Source of the DNA: Pseudoxanthomonas sp. GM95
GTDB lineage: Bacteria > Pseudomonadota > Gammaproteobacteria > Xanthomonadales > Xanthomonadaceae
Assembly (NCBI RefSeq): GCF_900109775.1
Contig: NZ_FOAX01000002.1
Location: 1,116,001-1,180,000 of the forward strand
DNA length: 64,000 nt
Reading direction: 5' to 3'
This document shows, in pieces, positions 31,337-42,057 of this stretch (position 1 is the stretch's first letter; each line of letters starts with the position of its first letter). Both the position numbers and the translations under genes were made by a program. The notes beneath the pieces were generated by a model. The model searched no databases, was not told where the DNA came from, and saw only the letters and a list, made by a program, of their open reading frames with translations.

Positions 31337-31960
31337 ATGTCCGCGAGTACTTCGATGAGTCACCACGACGACCACGCTGCTGGTCACGACCACGGCCACC
31401 ACGACGCCGGCGCCAACGCCGTCTTCGGGTTCTGGGTCTACCTGATGAGCGACTGCCTGCTGTTCTCGGGCCTGTTCGCTGCTTACGCCGTGCTGTCCGG
31501 CGCGACCGTGGACGGTCCGACGGCCAAGGAACTGTTCGACCTGAAGTTCGTGCTGGGCGAGACGTTCCTGCTGCTGTTCTCCAGCCTGACCTTCGGCCTG
31601 GCCATGATCGGTGCCCACAAGGGCAGCAAGGGCCAGCTGCTGGGTTGGCTGCTGGTGACCTTCCTGCTGGGTGCCGGCTTCCTGGGCATGGAGCTCTATG
31701 AGTTCCACCACCTGATCGAAGAAGGTGCCGGCCCGGGTCGCAGTGCGTTCCTGTCGGCGTTCTTTACGCTGGTGGCCACGCACGGCCTGCACGTCACCTC
31801 GGGCATGATCTGGATGATCGTGCTGGTCATCCAGGTCCTGATGCGCGGCCTGACGCCGAAGAACATGACCCGCCTGTCGTGCCTGAGCCTGTTCTGGCAC
31901 TTCCTGGACATCATCTGGATCGGCGTCTTCACTGTTGTTTATCTGCTGGGAGCCCTGTGA
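31337..31960 (+). CDS. cyoC: Cytochrome bo ubiquinol oxidase subunit III
   Basis: This 207-residue membrane subunit has five helices. The N-terminus is His-rich ([16 protein letters not shown]) before [14 protein letters not shown], the family signature. The ATG at 31337 follows the cyoB stop by one base. The TGATG at its end couples it to cyoD. Confidence 0.95.
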   Translation: MSASTSMSHHDDHAAGHDHGHHDAGANAVFGFWVYLMSDCLLFSGLFAAYAVLSGATVDGPTAKELFDLKFVLGETFLLLFSSLTFGLAMIGAHKGSKGQLLGWLLVTFLLGAGFLGMELYEFHHLIEEGAGPGRSAFLSAFFTLVATHGLHVTSGMIWMIVLVIQVLMRGLTPKNMTRLSCLSLFWHFLDIIWIGVFTVVYLLGAL

Positions 31961-32304
31961 TGAGCGGTCCTGTCCATCATTCCGATGACCATGCCCACGC
32001 GGGCGCTTCGCACGGCGACGTCAAGTCGTACCTGATCGGCTTCGTCTGGGCCGTGGTGCTGACGGTGATCCCGTTCGCGCTGGCCATGACCGGGTTCTTC
32101 CCGGCCGGCGTCACCGCCGGCATCGCCGCGCTCTGCGCTGCGGTGCAGATCGTGGTGCACCTGGTGTACTTCCTGCACATGGACCGCACCGCCGGTCAGC
32201 GCGGCAATGTGCTGGTGTTCCTGTCCACGGTGCTCATCATCGGCATCGTGATCGTGGGCACGCTGTGGGTCATGCACAACATGAACGCGAACATGATGCA
32301 CTGA
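31960..32304 (+). CDS. cyoD: Cytochrome bo ubiquinol oxidase subunit IV
   Basis: This 114-residue assembly subunit has three transmembrane helices and a His-rich start (HHSDDHAHAGASH); VHLVYFLHMD is characteristic. It is the last gene of the operon. The heme O synthase gene cyoE is not in the window, so it must lie elsewhere. Confidence 0.93.
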   Translation: MSGPVHHSDDHAHAGASHGDVKSYLIGFVWAVVLTVIPFALAMTGFFPAGVTAGIAALCAAVQIVVHLVYFLHMDRTAGQRGNVLVFLSTVLIIGIVIVGTLWVMHNMNANMMH

Positions 32305-32331
32305 GGCAACCGGCCCATCGGTTTCGCCTTG

Positions 32332-32360
32332 AAAAGGCCGCCCGCGGGGGCGGCCTTTTT
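32332..32360 (+). terminator. Terminator after cyoABCD
   Basis: AAGGCCGCCC (32334-32343) pairs with GGGCGGCCTT (32348-32357) over GCGG, followed by further T residues. It ends the cyo operon. Confidence 0.88.
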
Positions 32361-32482
32361 GCTTGCAGGGCGCAGCGTTGGCAGGGCGACCATGACCAAT
32401 GGCAGGAACGTCAGCAACCCGGCAGGCGATACGATCGACGACTGCCTCAAACCCCCTCTCGCCCCCGTTTCTTGGAGTTGCC

Positions 32483-34381
32483 ATGAAGATCCACGCGTCC
32501 CCCATCGCGCTGGCCGTGCTGTGCGCACTGGCCGGTACCGCCCAGGCCCAGTCCACCTCGCAGACCCCTGCGCCGCAGGACATTCCGTATCCGGGCACGC
32601 TGCGCTTGGACGTGGACGCCACCGATCTGAATCGCCGCATCTTCAAGGTGCGCGAGACCATGCCGGTCAAGCCGGGCGAGCTGACCCTGCTGTATCCGCA
32701 GTGGATCCCGGGCAACCACAGCCCCAGCGGCCAGATCAACAAAGTCGCCGGCCTGACCTTCACCGTCAACGGCAAGAAGCTGGAGTGGAAGCGCGACCAG
32801 TACGACGTGTACGCGTTCAAGGTGCAGATCCCCGAAGGCGCCAGCGAGCTGCAGGTCGAGTTCCAGTACCTCTCGCCGCTGGCCCCAAGCCAGGGCCGCG
32901 TGGTGATGACGCCGAGCATGCTCAACCTGCAGTGGAACCTGACCACGCTGTATCCGGCCGGCTACTACTCGCGCCAGATCCCGGTGCAGGCCAGCGTCAA
33001 GCTGCCGGCCGGCTGGTCGTATGCGACTGCCGCTGAAACGGCGACCAAGACCGGTGACACGATCCAGTTCAAGGAACTCAAGTGGAACGTGCTGCAGGAC
33101 TCGCCGCTGTTCGCCGGCAAGTACTACAAGCAGTTCGACCTGAGCGTGGGGCAGACGCCGGTCAAGCTCAACGTATTCGCCGACGAGCCCAAGTCGCTGG
33201 ACGCCAAGCCCGAGCAGATCGCCAAGCACAAGGCGCTGGTCGAGCAGATGTACAAGATGTACGGCGCGCACCACTACGACCACTACGATTTCCTGTTGGC
33301 GCTGACCAAGCAGATGGGCGGCATCGGCCTGGAGCACCACCGTTCCAGCGAGAACAGCGGCAGCCCGGATTACTTCACCAAGTGGGACGAGACCTGGGGC
33401 GGCCGCGACCTGCTGCCGCATGAGTTCAACCACTCCTGGGACGGCAAGTTCCGCCGCGGCGCGGACCTGGCCACGCCCAACTTCAACGTGCCGATGGGCG
33501 ACAGCCTGCTGTGGGTGTACGAAGGCCAGACCCAGTTCTTCGGCTACGTGATGGCCGCGCGTTCGGGCCTGTGGTCCAAGGACCAGACGATGGATTCGCT
33601 GGCCAATGTCGCGGCGACCTACGCCAAGGGCCGTCCGGGCCTGGAATGGCGTCCGCTGCAGGACACCACCAACGATCCGACCATCAACCGCCGTTCGCCG
33701 CAGGCTTACCGCAACTACCAGCTGAGCGAGGACTACTACTCCGGCGGCCAGATGGTGTGGCTGGAAGCCGACGCCAAGCTGCGTGAGCTGAGCAAGGGCA
33801 AGAAGTCGATCGACGATTTCGCCAGGGCCTTCTTCGGCATGGACAACGGCAGCTACGTGGTCAAGCCGTACGACTTCGAGGAAGTGGTGTCCACGCTCAA
33901 CGGCGTCGCCGCCTACGACTGGGCGACCTTCCTGCGTGATCGCCTGGATGGCCGCAAGCCGCTGACCGGCGGCATCGAGGCCAGCGGCTGGAAGCTGGTG
34001 TTCAACGACAAGCCCAGCGCCGCGGTGAAGTCGGGCGAGACGCGCGGCAAGTACGTGAACCTGACCTATTCGCTGGGCATGGCCGTGGGCAACGACGGCA
34101 GCGTCGGCGATGTGTTGTGGGACGGCCCGGCCTTCCAGGCCGGCATCGCGCCGGAGATGAGCATCGTGGCCGTCAACGGCGCTGCGTTCTCCGCCGATGC
34201 GATCAAGGACGCGGTCACCGCGGCCAAGACCGACAAGGCGCCGATCGAACTGCTGGTCAAGCGCTTCGACCGCTACGAAACCTTCAAGATCGACTACCAC
34301 GGTGGCCTGCAGTATCCGTCGCTGGAGCGCATCGCCGGCACCACCGACACGCTGAGCGAGCTGCTGAAGCCGCGCAAGTAA
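32483..34381 (+). CDS. M61-family glycyl aminopeptidase with PDZ domain
   Basis: This 632-residue secreted metallopeptidase has a signal peptide ending near residue 23 (GTAQA). It has an N-terminal beta domain, the zinc motif HEFNHSW (His313, Glu314, His317) in a gluzincin-type domain, and a C-terminal PDZ domain (about 525-615; the SLGMAVGN region on). M61 enzymes cleave N-terminal Gly and Ala. The ATG at 32483 follows TTGGAG. It is transcribed alone between two terminators. Confidence 0.92.
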   Translation: MKIHASPIALAVLCALAGTAQAQSTSQTPAPQDIPYPGTLRLDVDATDLNRRIFKVRETMPVKPGELTLLYPQWIPGNHSPSGQINKVAGLTFTVNGKKLEWKRDQYDVYAFKVQIPEGASELQVEFQYLSPLAPSQGRVVMTPSMLNLQWNLTTLYPAGYYSRQIPVQASVKLPAGWSYATAAETATKTGDTIQFKELKWNVLQDSPLFAGKYYKQFDLSVGQTPVKLNVFADEPKSLDAKPEQIAKHKALVEQMYKMYGAHHYDHYDFLLALTKQMGGIGLEHHRSSENSGSPDYFTKWDETWGGRDLLPHEFNHSWDGKFRRGADLATPNFNVPMGDSLLWVYEGQTQFFGYVMAARSGLWSKDQTMDSLANVAATYAKGRPGLEWRPLQDTTNDPTINRRSPQAYRNYQLSEDYYSGGQMVWLEADAKLRELSKGKKSIDDFARAFFGMDNGSYVVKPYDFEEVVSTLNGVAAYDWATFLRDRLDGRKPLTGGIEASGWKLVFNDKPSAAVKSGETRGKYVNLTYSLGMAVGNDGSVGDVLWDGPAFQAGIAPEMSIVAVNGAAFSADAIKDAVTAAKTDKAPIELLVKRFDRYETFKIDYHGGLQYPSLERIAGTTDTLSELLKPRK

Positions 34382-34394
34382 GCGCTGGAGTTGC

Positions 34395-34458
34395 GTCGTC
34401 GCGACAGGAGTCGCGACGACGATCGGACAGGAAAAAGGCCGCATTGCGCGGCCTTTTT
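34395..34458. terminator. Paired hairpins, bidirectional terminator
   Basis: A first perfect 10-bp stem (34395-34404/34411-34420) is followed by AAAAAGGCCGC (34432-34442) pairing with GCGGCCTTTTT (34448-34458). The second stem has T runs in both directions and serves the M61 gene and the convergent TPR gene. Confidence 0.85.
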
Positions 34459-34492
34459 CTTTTGCATTGCGTGCGGACGAGAACTTCTTGGC

Positions 34493-35242
34493 TCAACCGC
34501 CGATCGCCGCCAGCTCGCGCTTGGCGATTTCCAGCCAGGCCTTCTGTTCGCGCTTGTAATAGCCGGGCGCGGTCTGCGAGCGCTGCAGGCTTTCGCGGAA
34601 CTGCGCGGCGGCCTGTTCGGTGTGGCCGCCTTGGCGCAGCAGCTGGCCGTAGCGCACGCGGGCTTCCTCGCCGGGATAGCCGCGCGAGACGTTGTCGAAG
34701 CGCTGCAAGGCTTCTTCGGTGGCGCCGGTCTCGGCCAGCACGCGTGCGTGCAGCAGGTCGGCCTGGTGCGAGCGGTATTGCGGATTGGCGGCTCGCAGGG
34801 ACTGCAGCGTCTGCAGCGCATCGGCCGGCTGGCCGAGGCCTTGCTGCGCCTGGGCCAGGCCGAGCATCAGATCCGGATCATCGGCGTACAGGCCCTTGAG
34901 CGCGCCGCGATAGGCGGCCTCTGCACTGGCAAAATCGCCGGTGCGCAGACTTTCCTCGGCCAGGCGGCGGCGGTTCTCGGGCGTATCGGCGACCTGCAGC
35001 TGGCGGTTGGCATCGCGTGCACCGCGGCCGGGATCGAGCTGCGCGCGGACCTTGCGCATCGCGCGCTGGCCGGATGGGTCATGGCGCAGGTCGGGGATCA
35101 CCGCGGCGATCACGTACACCAGCACCGCCAGGTACGAAAACATCATCAGGAAGATCATCCAGTACCAGGGCCGGCCACTACGCGCGACATGCACGCAGCA
35201 GGCGACCTGCAGGGCAATGGACAGGATGAGGATCGGGCTCAT
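34493..35242 (-). CDS. Membrane-anchored TPR protein
   Basis: This 249-residue protein has two N-terminal hydrophobic helices (about 2-20 and 25-50) resembling the small PLD-N-type membrane module, then tetratricopeptide-like repeats over about 90-245 (FASAEAAYRGALKG, DALQTLQSLRAANP, EEALQRFDNVSRG, EQAAAQFRESLQR). The repeats should face the cytoplasm and bind a protein partner that is unknown. The ATG at 35242 starts the first helix. It lies about 170 bases after accA on the same strand. Confidence 0.75.
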   Translation of the reverse strand: MSPILILSIALQVACCVHVARSGRPWYWMIFLMMFSYLAVLVYVIAAVIPDLRHDPSGQRAMRKVRAQLDPGRGARDANRQLQVADTPENRRRLAEESLRTGDFASAEAAYRGALKGLYADDPDLMLGLAQAQQGLGQPADALQTLQSLRAANPQYRSHQADLLHARVLAETGATEEALQRFDNVSRGYPGEEARVRYGQLLRQGGHTEQAAAQFRESLQRSQTAPGYYKREQKAWLEIAKRELAAIGG

Positions 35243-35415
35243 GCGGCAAGACACTCCGGTCTGGCGGGTCGCCATGTCGCAGGACATGGCGCCCTGGTGG
35301 ATGGAACGCACCGGTCACTGACCGGCGGCTCGCCTGCAGGTTCCCTTGCGTGGCGAGCGATGCTGCAGGTATTTCGCGCCGGGTCAGTTGGACGCCGGCG
35401 CGTTGAGGCGAGGAC

Positions 35416-36375
35416 TCAGATCGTCTCGTACGCGCCGTAGCCGCGCAGGCGCTCGTAGCGGCGCTGCAGGAGGGCGTCGACCGGCACGTTGTCCATCGCG
35501 TCCAGCTCGCCGATCAGCACGGCCTTGAGGCGGGTGGCCATGGCGCGCGGGTTGCGGTGGGCGCCACCGGTGGGCTCGCGCACGACCTTGTCGACCAGGC
35601 CCAAGCCGTGCAGGCGCTTGGCGGTCAGGCCGAGCTGTTCGGCCGCGTCCTTGGCCTTGCCGGCGTCCTTCCACAGGATCGAGGCGCAGCCTTCGGGCGT
35701 GATGACCGAGTAGGTGCTGTATTCGAGCATGATCGTGCGATCGCCCACGCCGATCGCCAGCGCGCCGCCGGAACCGCCTTCGCCGATCACGGTGCAGATG
35801 ATCGGCACCTTCAGCTCGGCCATCTCGATCAGGTTGCGCGCGATGGCTTCGGACTGGCCGCGCTCTTCGGCATCGATGCCCGGCCACGCGCCGGCGGTGT
35901 CGATCAGGGTGATGATCGGCAGGCCGAAACGCTCGGCCATCTTCATCAGGCGCAGCGCCTTGCGGTAGCCCTCGGGCTTGGGCATGCCGAAGTTGCGCAT
36001 GATCTTCTCTTTGGTCGCGCGGCCCTTCTGGTGGCCGATGATCATGACCGAGCGGCCATTGATGCGGCCCAGGCCACCGATGATGGCCTTGTCGTCGGCG
36101 AAGGCGCGGTCACCGGCCAGCTCCTGGAACTCGTCGCAGAACACCTTGATGTAATCGGCGGTGTAGGGACGGGCCGGGTGGCGCGAGAGCTGCGAAACCT
36201 GCCAGGGTGTCAGGTCGCGGAAGATCTGCGCGGTGCGCAGGCGCAGCTTGTCCTGCAGGGCGCGCACTTCGGTATCGACATTGACCGCAGGGCCGGCGCT
36301 TGCGCTGCGCAGCTCCTGGATCTTGGCTTCCAGGTCGGCGATGGGTTGTTCGAAATCGAGGTAGTTTGGATTCAT
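35416..36375 (-). CDS. accA: Acetyl-CoA carboxylase carboxyltransferase subunit alpha
   Basis: This 319-residue subunit, the same length as E. coli AccA, transfers carboxyl from carboxybiotin to acetyl-CoA to make malonyl-CoA. [11 protein letters not shown] at the N-terminus and [15 protein letters not shown] in the crotonase-like core are characteristic. The ATG at 36375 was chosen over a TTG two codons earlier. It follows dnaE by 88 bases, the usual dnaE-accA order. Confidence 0.97.
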   Translation of the reverse strand: MNPNYLDFEQPIADLEAKIQELRSASAGPAVNVDTEVRALQDKLRLRTAQIFRDLTPWQVSQLSRHPARPYTADYIKVFCDEFQELAGDRAFADDKAIIGGLGRINGRSVMIIGHQKGRATKEKIMRNFGMPKPEGYRKALRLMKMAERFGLPIITLIDTAGAWPGIDAEERGQSEAIARNLIEMAELKVPIICTVIGEGGSGGALAIGVGDRTIMLEYSTYSVITPEGCASILWKDAGKAKDAAEQLGLTAKRLHGLGLVDKVVREPTGGAHRNPRAMATRLKAVLIGELDAMDNVPVDALLQRRYERLRGYGAYETI

Positions 36376-36463
36376 CGACAAGCGGTCGGCCGTAAAAAGG
36401 GAAGTTTAGCCGAAGGCGCGCAAAGGCCCCGTACCCGGCAGTGTGGTGGCGTGTGAAAGGCGC

Positions 36464-39400
36464 TCAATGCGCCCAGGGGCGGTGGCCCATGGCCATCTTG
36501 ACCGCGCGCACGCCGGGCAGCTCGCGAAGGGTGCCGACCAGGTCGGCATCCACGCGCACGGACTGGCTGCCGTTGATTTCCAGCATGCCGGCCACGCCGC
36601 CGGGCAGCAGCAGGTCCAGGCGCAGGCTGGTCTTGCCGGGGCGGCGCTCGGCCAGCAGTGCTTCGATGCGCTCCAGCACGCCCGGCACGCGCAGGTCCAG
36701 GCGCATGGAGAGCTTCTGCGACTGCTGCACCAGCTGTGCGTAATCCCAGCAGTGGCGCAGGCGCAGCGCGTAGCCGCCGTTGAATTCGTCCTCGCGCAGG
36801 TCGCCCTTGACCACCAGGATGCGATCGCGCGTGAGCAGGTGGCCAAACTCGCCCATCGCATCGGAGAACGCGCTGCATTCCACCCGGCCGCGGCCGTCTT
36901 CGAGAGTGACGAAGCTCTGGCTGTCGCCCTTCTGGCGAACCGCCACGACCTTGCCGGCCAGCACCGCGACCACGCCCGGGCGCCATTTCTTCTCGCCGCC
37001 GCCACCGCCGTTGAACGGATTGCCGACGATGGTCTCCAGGCTGCCCAGATCGTTGCCGACCAGCGCCTTGAGATCGTCGCGATACGGATCCATCGGATGG
37101 CCGGACAGGTAATGGCCCAGGGTGTCGCGCTCGGCCTGCAGCTTGTGCGCCAGCGGCGCCTCGTCGCATTCGGCCAGCTCGATGTGGATGTCGTCGCCCG
37201 CCGCGCTGGAGCCGAACATGTCGACGATGCCGGCGTTGCGGTTCTTGGCAAGCTGGTCGACGGCCTTCATCACCTCGGGCAGCTGCAGCATCAGCGAGGC
37301 GCGGTTGCGGCCCAGCTCATCCAGCGCACCGGCGTTGATCATGGCTTCCAGCGTGCGCCGGTTGAGCTTGGCCGAGCCGACGCGCTTGCAGAAATCCAGC
37401 AGGTCCTTGAATTCGCCACCGGCCTTGCGCTCGGCGACGATCGCCTCGCAAGCACCCTGGCCGACGCCCTTGATCGCGCCCAGGCCGTAGCGCACGGTCT
37501 TGGCATCGGTGGCCACGAACATGTAGTCCGAGTGGTTGACCACGGGCGGCAGGACGTCGAGCTCCAGTCCGCGCGCCTCGGCCAGGAAGCCGACCACCTT
37601 GTCGGTGTTGTCCATGTCCGAGGACAGCGTGGCGGCGATGAACTCGGCCGGGTAGTGCTTCTTGAGCCACGCGGTCTGGTAGCTGACCAGCGCGTAGGCG
37701 GCGGCGTGCGACTTGTTGAAGCCGTAGCCGGCGAACTTCTCCATCAGGTCGAAGATTTCGTCGGCCTTGGGACCGTTGACGTCGCCCTTGGCCGCGCCTT
37801 CGCGGAAGATCTCGCGGTGCTTGGCCATTTCGGCCGGCACCTTCTTGCCCATCGCGCGGCGCAGCAGGTCGGCGCCGCCCAGCGAGTAGCCGCCGACGAT
37901 CTGCGCCATCTGCATGACCTGCTCCTGGTACACCATGATGCCGTAGGTGTCTTTCAGGATCGCTTCGGTGCGCGGGTCGGGGTAGATGATGTCTTCCTGC
38001 CCGTGCTTACGCGCGTTGAAGGAAGGAATCAGGTCCATCGGGCCGGGTCGGTACAGCGACACCAGCGCGATCAGGTCTTCGAAGCGGTCGGGGCGTGCGT
38101 CCTTGAGCAGGCGGCGCATGCCCGAGGATTCGAACTGGAACACCGCGCCGGTGTTGCCGTTGGCGAAGATGCCGGTGTAGGTCGGCTTGTCGTCCAGTGG
38201 TAGCGCGGCGATGTCCACCGGCGGGATGCCTGCGCGTTCGTGGCGCACGTTGATGGCCTTCACCGCCCAGTCGATGATCGTCAGCGTGCGCAGGCCGAGG
38301 AAGTCGAACTTCACCAGGCCGACGGCTTCGACGTCGTCCTTGTCGAACTGGGTGACCGGGTTGCGGCCCAGGCCGCCTTCGTCGTGTTCGGCGAACAGCG
38401 GGCTGAAATCGGACAGCGGCGAGGGCGCGATCACCACGCCGCCGGCGTGCTTGCCGGCGTTGCGGGTCAGGTCTTCGAGCTGGCGCGCCAGGTCCATCAG
38501 GTCGCGGACGTCGTCCTCGTCCTGGTAGCGCTGGATCAGCTCGCCCGAGGCCATTTCCGAGCTGGGGCCTTCCTTGCCTTCGCCCATCACGTCCTTGAGC
38601 GTGATGCCCAGGATGTTGGGGATCAGCTTGGCGACGCCGTCGACCAGACCGTACGGGAAGCCCAGCACGCGGCCGCAGTCGCGCACCACGGCTTTGGCGG
38701 CCATGGTGCCGTAGGTGATGATCTGGCTGACGCGGTCGCGGCCGTACTTGCGCGCGACGTAGTCGATGACCTCTTCGCGCCGGTCCATGCAGAAGTCGAT
38801 GTCGAAGTCGGGCATCGACACGCGCTCTGGATTCAGGAAGCGCTCGAACAGCAGGTTGTACGGCAGCGGATCCAGGTCGGTGATCTGCAGCGCCCAGGCC
38901 ACCAGCGAGCCGGCGCCGGAACCGCGGCCCGGGCCGATCGGAATGCCCTGGTTCTTCCCCCACTGGATGAAGTCGGCCACGATCAGGAAGTAGCCGGGGA
39001 AGCCCATCTTGATGATGGTGTCCAGCTCGAATTCCAGCCGGTCGACGTAGTCCTGGCGGGTCTTGCCCGGCGCCAGCGGATTCTTCTCCAGGCGCGCGTC
39101 CAGGCCGCGGCGCGATTCGGCGCGGATCCAGCTGTCCAGCGTCTCGTCGTCGGGCACCGGATAGGCGGGCAGGAAGTAGGTGCCCAGGCGCAGCTCGATG
39201 TTGCAGCGCTGCGCCAGCGCCCAAGTGTTGTCGATCGCATCGGGCACGTCGGCGAACAGTTCCGACATCTGCTCGGCCGACTTGAAGTACTGCTCGGCGC
39301 TGTAGTCGCGCGGGCGCTTGGGATCGTCCAGCACGCGACCGGAAGAGATGCACACGCGCGCCTCGTGCGCGTCGAAGCCCGAGGCCTCCAGGAAGCGCAC

Positions 39401-40033
39401 ATCATTACTGGCCACCACCGGCAGGCCGCGCGCCGCGGCAGCATGCAGCGCAAAGGCGTTGAACGCGTCCTCGCCTTCGCGGCCGGTGCGGGTCAGCTCC
39501 AGGTGCAGGTTCTCGCCGAAGGCGCGCTGCCAGTCGGCCAGGTTCTGCTCGGCCAGGTCGTGGCGGTTGCCAAAGGCCAGGCGCCCGGCCTGGCTGTTGC
39601 GGCCGATGATGCCGAACAGGCCGCTGGTGTCGTCGCGCAGCCACGCCGGATCGATCGCCACGCCATCGGTGCGGTGGCCTTCCATCCACGCGCGCGTTAG
39701 CAGGCGCGACAGGGTGAGGTAGCCGCCATGGTCGCGGCAGAGCAGGGTGATCGACCAGGGCGTGCCGTCTTCCTCGACGATGCTCACGTCGGCGCCGGCG
39801 ATGGGCTTGATGCCCACCGCTTCGCACGACTTGTAGTACTTCACCAGCGCGAACAGGTTGTTGCGGTCGGTGACCGCCAGTGCCGGTGCCTGCAGCTGTA
39901 CCGCGGTGCTCACCAGGTTGGGCCGCTTGGCCTTGGCCGGGAAGCCTTCGTCCGGTTTCTCGGGCACGCGGATGGTCGAATCCGCCAGCGAGAATTCGGT
40001 GTGCAGGTGGAGGTGGATGAAGCGCGAGGACAT
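36464..40033 (-). CDS. dnaE: DNA polymerase III alpha subunit
   Basis: This 1189-residue replicative polymerase has an N-terminal PHP domain (FIHLHLHTEFSLADS), the catalytic polymerase core (GPGRGSGAGSLV, PDFDIDFCMDRR with the metal-binding aspartates, YGFNKSHAAAYA), a helix-hairpin-helix region and an OB fold (VLAGKVVAVRQKGD). The ATG at 40033 starts MSSRFIHLHLH. rnhB lies upstream on the same strand. Confidence 0.98.
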   Translation of the reverse strand: MSSRFIHLHLHTEFSLADSTIRVPEKPDEGFPAKAKRPNLVSTAVQLQAPALAVTDRNNLFALVKYYKSCEAVGIKPIAGADVSIVEEDGTPWSITLLCRDHGGYLTLSRLLTRAWMEGHRTDGVAIDPAWLRDDTSGLFGIIGRNSQAGRLAFGNRHDLAEQNLADWQRAFGENLHLELTRTGREGEDAFNAFALHAAAARGLPVVASNDVRFLEASGFDAHEARVCISSGRVLDDPKRPRDYSAEQYFKSAEQMSELFADVPDAIDNTWALAQRCNIELRLGTYFLPAYPVPDDETLDSWIRAESRRGLDARLEKNPLAPGKTRQDYVDRLEFELDTIIKMGFPGYFLIVADFIQWGKNQGIPIGPGRGSGAGSLVAWALQITDLDPLPYNLLFERFLNPERVSMPDFDIDFCMDRREEVIDYVARKYGRDRVSQIITYGTMAAKAVVRDCGRVLGFPYGLVDGVAKLIPNILGITLKDVMGEGKEGPSSEMASGELIQRYQDEDDVRDLMDLARQLEDLTRNAGKHAGGVVIAPSPLSDFSPLFAEHDEGGLGRNPVTQFDKDDVEAVGLVKFDFLGLRTLTIIDWAVKAINVRHERAGIPPVDIAALPLDDKPTYTGIFANGNTGAVFQFESSGMRRLLKDARPDRFEDLIALVSLYRPGPMDLIPSFNARKHGQEDIIYPDPRTEAILKDTYGIMVYQEQVMQMAQIVGGYSLGGADLLRRAMGKKVPAEMAKHREIFREGAAKGDVNGPKADEIFDLMEKFAGYGFNKSHAAAYALVSYQTAWLKKHYPAEFIAATLSSDMDNTDKVVGFLAEARGLELDVLPPVVNHSDYMFVATDAKTVRYGLGAIKGVGQGACEAIVAERKAGGEFKDLLDFCKRVGSAKLNRRTLEAMINAGALDELGRNRASLMLQLPEVMKAVDQLAKNRNAGIVDMFGSSAAGDDIHIELAECDEAPLAHKLQAERDTLGHYLSGHPMDPYRDDLKALVGNDLGSLETIVGNPFNGGGGGEKKWRPGVVAVLAGKVVAVRQKGDSQSFVTLEDGRGRVECSAFSDAMGEFGHLLTRDRILVVKGDLREDEFNGGYALRLRHCWDYAQLVQQSQKLSMRLDLRVPGVLERIEALLAERRPGKTSLRLDLLLPGGVAGMLEINGSQSVRVDADLVGTLRELPGVRAVKMAMGHRPWAH

Positions 40034-40196
40034 CGGGGTCAGTGTACGCAAGGCGGGGGCGGCAGGGCAGGCTTGACAGCACCCGGCCGTGCCGCGGATC
40101 GGACGGAAAACGGGCAGGCCGACGCGTGTTCAGGCGCGCAGCGTGTGGGATGGCAAGGCGGGGCGGCGCAGGCAAGCCGCGCTGCGCCGGCTGGAT

Positions 40197-40814
40197 TCAG
40201 AACAGCGCGACCTGGCCCCGCCCGGCACGGGCCGCGGCGGCCTCGCGCACGGGCGCGAAACTGTGGCGGTGCTGCACGCAGGGGCCGTGTGCGCGCAGCG
40301 CCGCCAGGTGGGTCGGCGTGCCGTAGCCCTTGTGCGCGGCGAAGTCGTATTCGGGATGTTGATCGTGCAGGGCCAGCATCATCCGGTCGCGGGTGACCTT
40401 GGCCAGGATCGAGGCGGCCATGATCGCGCGGTCCAGGCCATCGCCGCCGATCAGCGCATGGCCGGGGCAGGGCAGGCCGGGCGGCACCTTGTTGCCGTCG
40501 ATGTGGGCCACGCCCGCGACGTGAGACACGGCTTCCACTGCCAGGCGCATGCCGCGCATCGTGGCCTGGTAGATATTGAGCCGGTCGATGTCGGCCACGT
40601 CGATCACCACCACGTGCCAGGCCAGGGCGCGCTCGACGATGCGGCCATAGAGCAGTTCGCGCTTGGCGGCGTTGAGCTGCTTGGAATCGTCCAGCCCGTT
40701 GATGCGTGGACGTGCCGGATCGAACACCACCGCCGCGACGGTGAGCGGCCCGGCGAGCGGGCCGCGGCCGGCTTCGTCGACGCCGGCAACCAGCAATGCG
40801 GCGGCTTCGCTCAT
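40197..40814 (-). CDS. rnhB: Ribonuclease HII
   Basis: This 205-residue enzyme incises RNA in RNA-DNA hybrids and at misinserted ribonucleotides. The acidic site is [15 protein letters not shown], with further conserved DDSKQL and HKGYGTPTH. Its ATGA overlaps the lpxB stop. The gene order lpxB-rnhB-dnaE is standard. Confidence 0.97.
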   Translation of the reverse strand: MSEAAALLVAGVDEAGRGPLAGPLTVAAVVFDPARPRINGLDDSKQLNAAKRELLYGRIVERALAWHVVVIDVADIDRLNIYQATMRGMRLAVEAVSHVAGVAHIDGNKVPPGLPCPGHALIGGDGLDRAIMAASILAKVTRDRMMLALHDQHPEYDFAAHKGYGTPTHLAALRAHGPCVQHRHSFAPVREAAAARAGRGQVALF

Positions 40815-42049
40815 GCGGCCTTCGATGGCGTGGTGTGCACCAGCGCGTCGATGGCGTCTGCGGCGCGGGCCGAGGCGTCCTGGCGCAGTTCTGCGTGCAG
40901 CTGTGCGTAACGCGACTGCAGCGCATCGATCGCGGCGGGCGTCTGCAGCCACTGCAGCACGGCGGCGCTGAGGGCTTCCGGGGTGCAGTCTTCCTGCATC
41001 AGCTCGGGCGCGAGGTCGGCGTTGGCCAGGATGTTGGGCAGGGCGAAACGCTTGACCTTGAGCAGCCGCAGCGTGCGCGCGATCCACGCCGACAGCGGCG
41101 CGACCTTATAGCCGACCACCATCGCGCGCTTGGCGAGCATCGCCTCCAGCGTCGCCGTGCCCGAAGCGAGCAGGACCACATCGCTGGCCACCATTGCTTC
41201 ACGCGCCTGGCCGTCCAGCAACTGCGGACGCGGCGAGGGAAACGGCGTGGCCGCCAGCAGCGGCTCCAGCGCGGCGCGACAGGCGGCGTTGGCCGCGGGA
41301 ATCACGACCTGCAGGTTCGGTACCTGCTCGGCGACCAGGCGCGCGGCTTCGATGAAGGGTTCAGCCAGCCGGCCGATCTCGCCCAGCCGGCTGCCGGGCA
41401 GCACCGCCAGCACCGGCCGCGGGCTCAGGCCCAACTGCGCGCGTGCCGCGTCGCGATCGGGCACCAGCGGCAAGGCATCGGCCATCGGATGGCCGACGTA
41501 GCGCGCGTCGATGCCGTGGCGCGCGTAGATCTCCGGCTCCATCGGGAACAGGCACAGCACCAGGTCCGCGCTGCGACCGATCTTCTGCGCGCGCTTCTCG
41601 CGCCAGGCCCAGACCGACGGGCTGACGTAATGCACGGTGCGCAGGCCGCGCTGCTTCAACCAGCGCTCCACCGGCAGGTTGAAGTCCGGCGCGTCGATGC
41701 CAATGAAGACATCCGGCTGCCAGTTGACGAGCTGCTGGCGCAGTGACTTGCGCAGCTTGAGCAGGCGCGGCAGGTGGCGCAGCACTTCGGCCAGGCCCAT
41801 CACCGCCAGTTCGCTGGCGTCGAACCAGGCTTCCAGCCCGGCCGCGCGCATCGCGTCGCCGCCGATCCCGGCGAACACCGCATCGGGATGGCGCTGGCGC
41901 AGCTGCGCGATCAGGTCCGCGCCAAGCGCATCACCGGAGGCTTCACCGGCGACCAGCGCGATCCGCAGGCGGCGCGTTGCGCCCGCGCCTGCGGTGAGTT
42001 CGGCCAGAGTCTGGTGGGAGGCGGTGTTGATCGTATCCATGGCGTGCAT
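40811..42049 (-). CDS. lpxB: Lipid-A-disaccharide synthase
   Basis: This 412-residue GT19 glycosyltransferase condenses UDP-2,3-diacylglucosamine with lipid X. Typical segments are [41 protein letters not shown] and [13 protein letters not shown]. Its N-terminus is about 25 residues longer than in E. coli, and a second in-frame ATG at 42040 is also possible. It lies 8 bases after lpxA. Confidence 0.96.
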   Translation of the reverse strand: MHAMDTINTASHQTLAELTAGAGATRRLRIALVAGEASGDALGADLIAQLRQRHPDAVFAGIGGDAMRAAGLEAWFDASELAVMGLAEVLRHLPRLLKLRKSLRQQLVNWQPDVFIGIDAPDFNLPVERWLKQRGLRTVHYVSPSVWAWREKRAQKIGRSADLVLCLFPMEPEIYARHGIDARYVGHPMADALPLVPDRDAARAQLGLSPRPVLAVLPGSRLGEIGRLAEPFIEAARLVAEQVPNLQVVIPAANAACRAALEPLLAATPFPSPRPQLLDGQAREAMVASDVVLLASGTATLEAMLAKRAMVVGYKVAPLSAWIARTLRLLKVKRFALPNILANADLAPELMQEDCTPEALSAAVLQWLQTPAAIDALQSRYAQLHAELRQDASARAADAIDALVHTTPSKAA

Positions 42050-42057
42050 GCGTGCGC

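Noticed and set aside
29332-31338. 668-residue minus-strand frame under cyoB
   Set aside because: Exact antisense of cyoB with His/Asp/Gln-rich composition.
34395-34420. Upstream hairpin after the M61 gene as a separate regulatory RNA
   Set aside because: It lies directly before the T-flanked terminator stem and is explained as part of a double terminator.
36443-38203. 586-residue plus-strand frame opposite dnaE
   Set aside because: Antisense shadow of dnaE.
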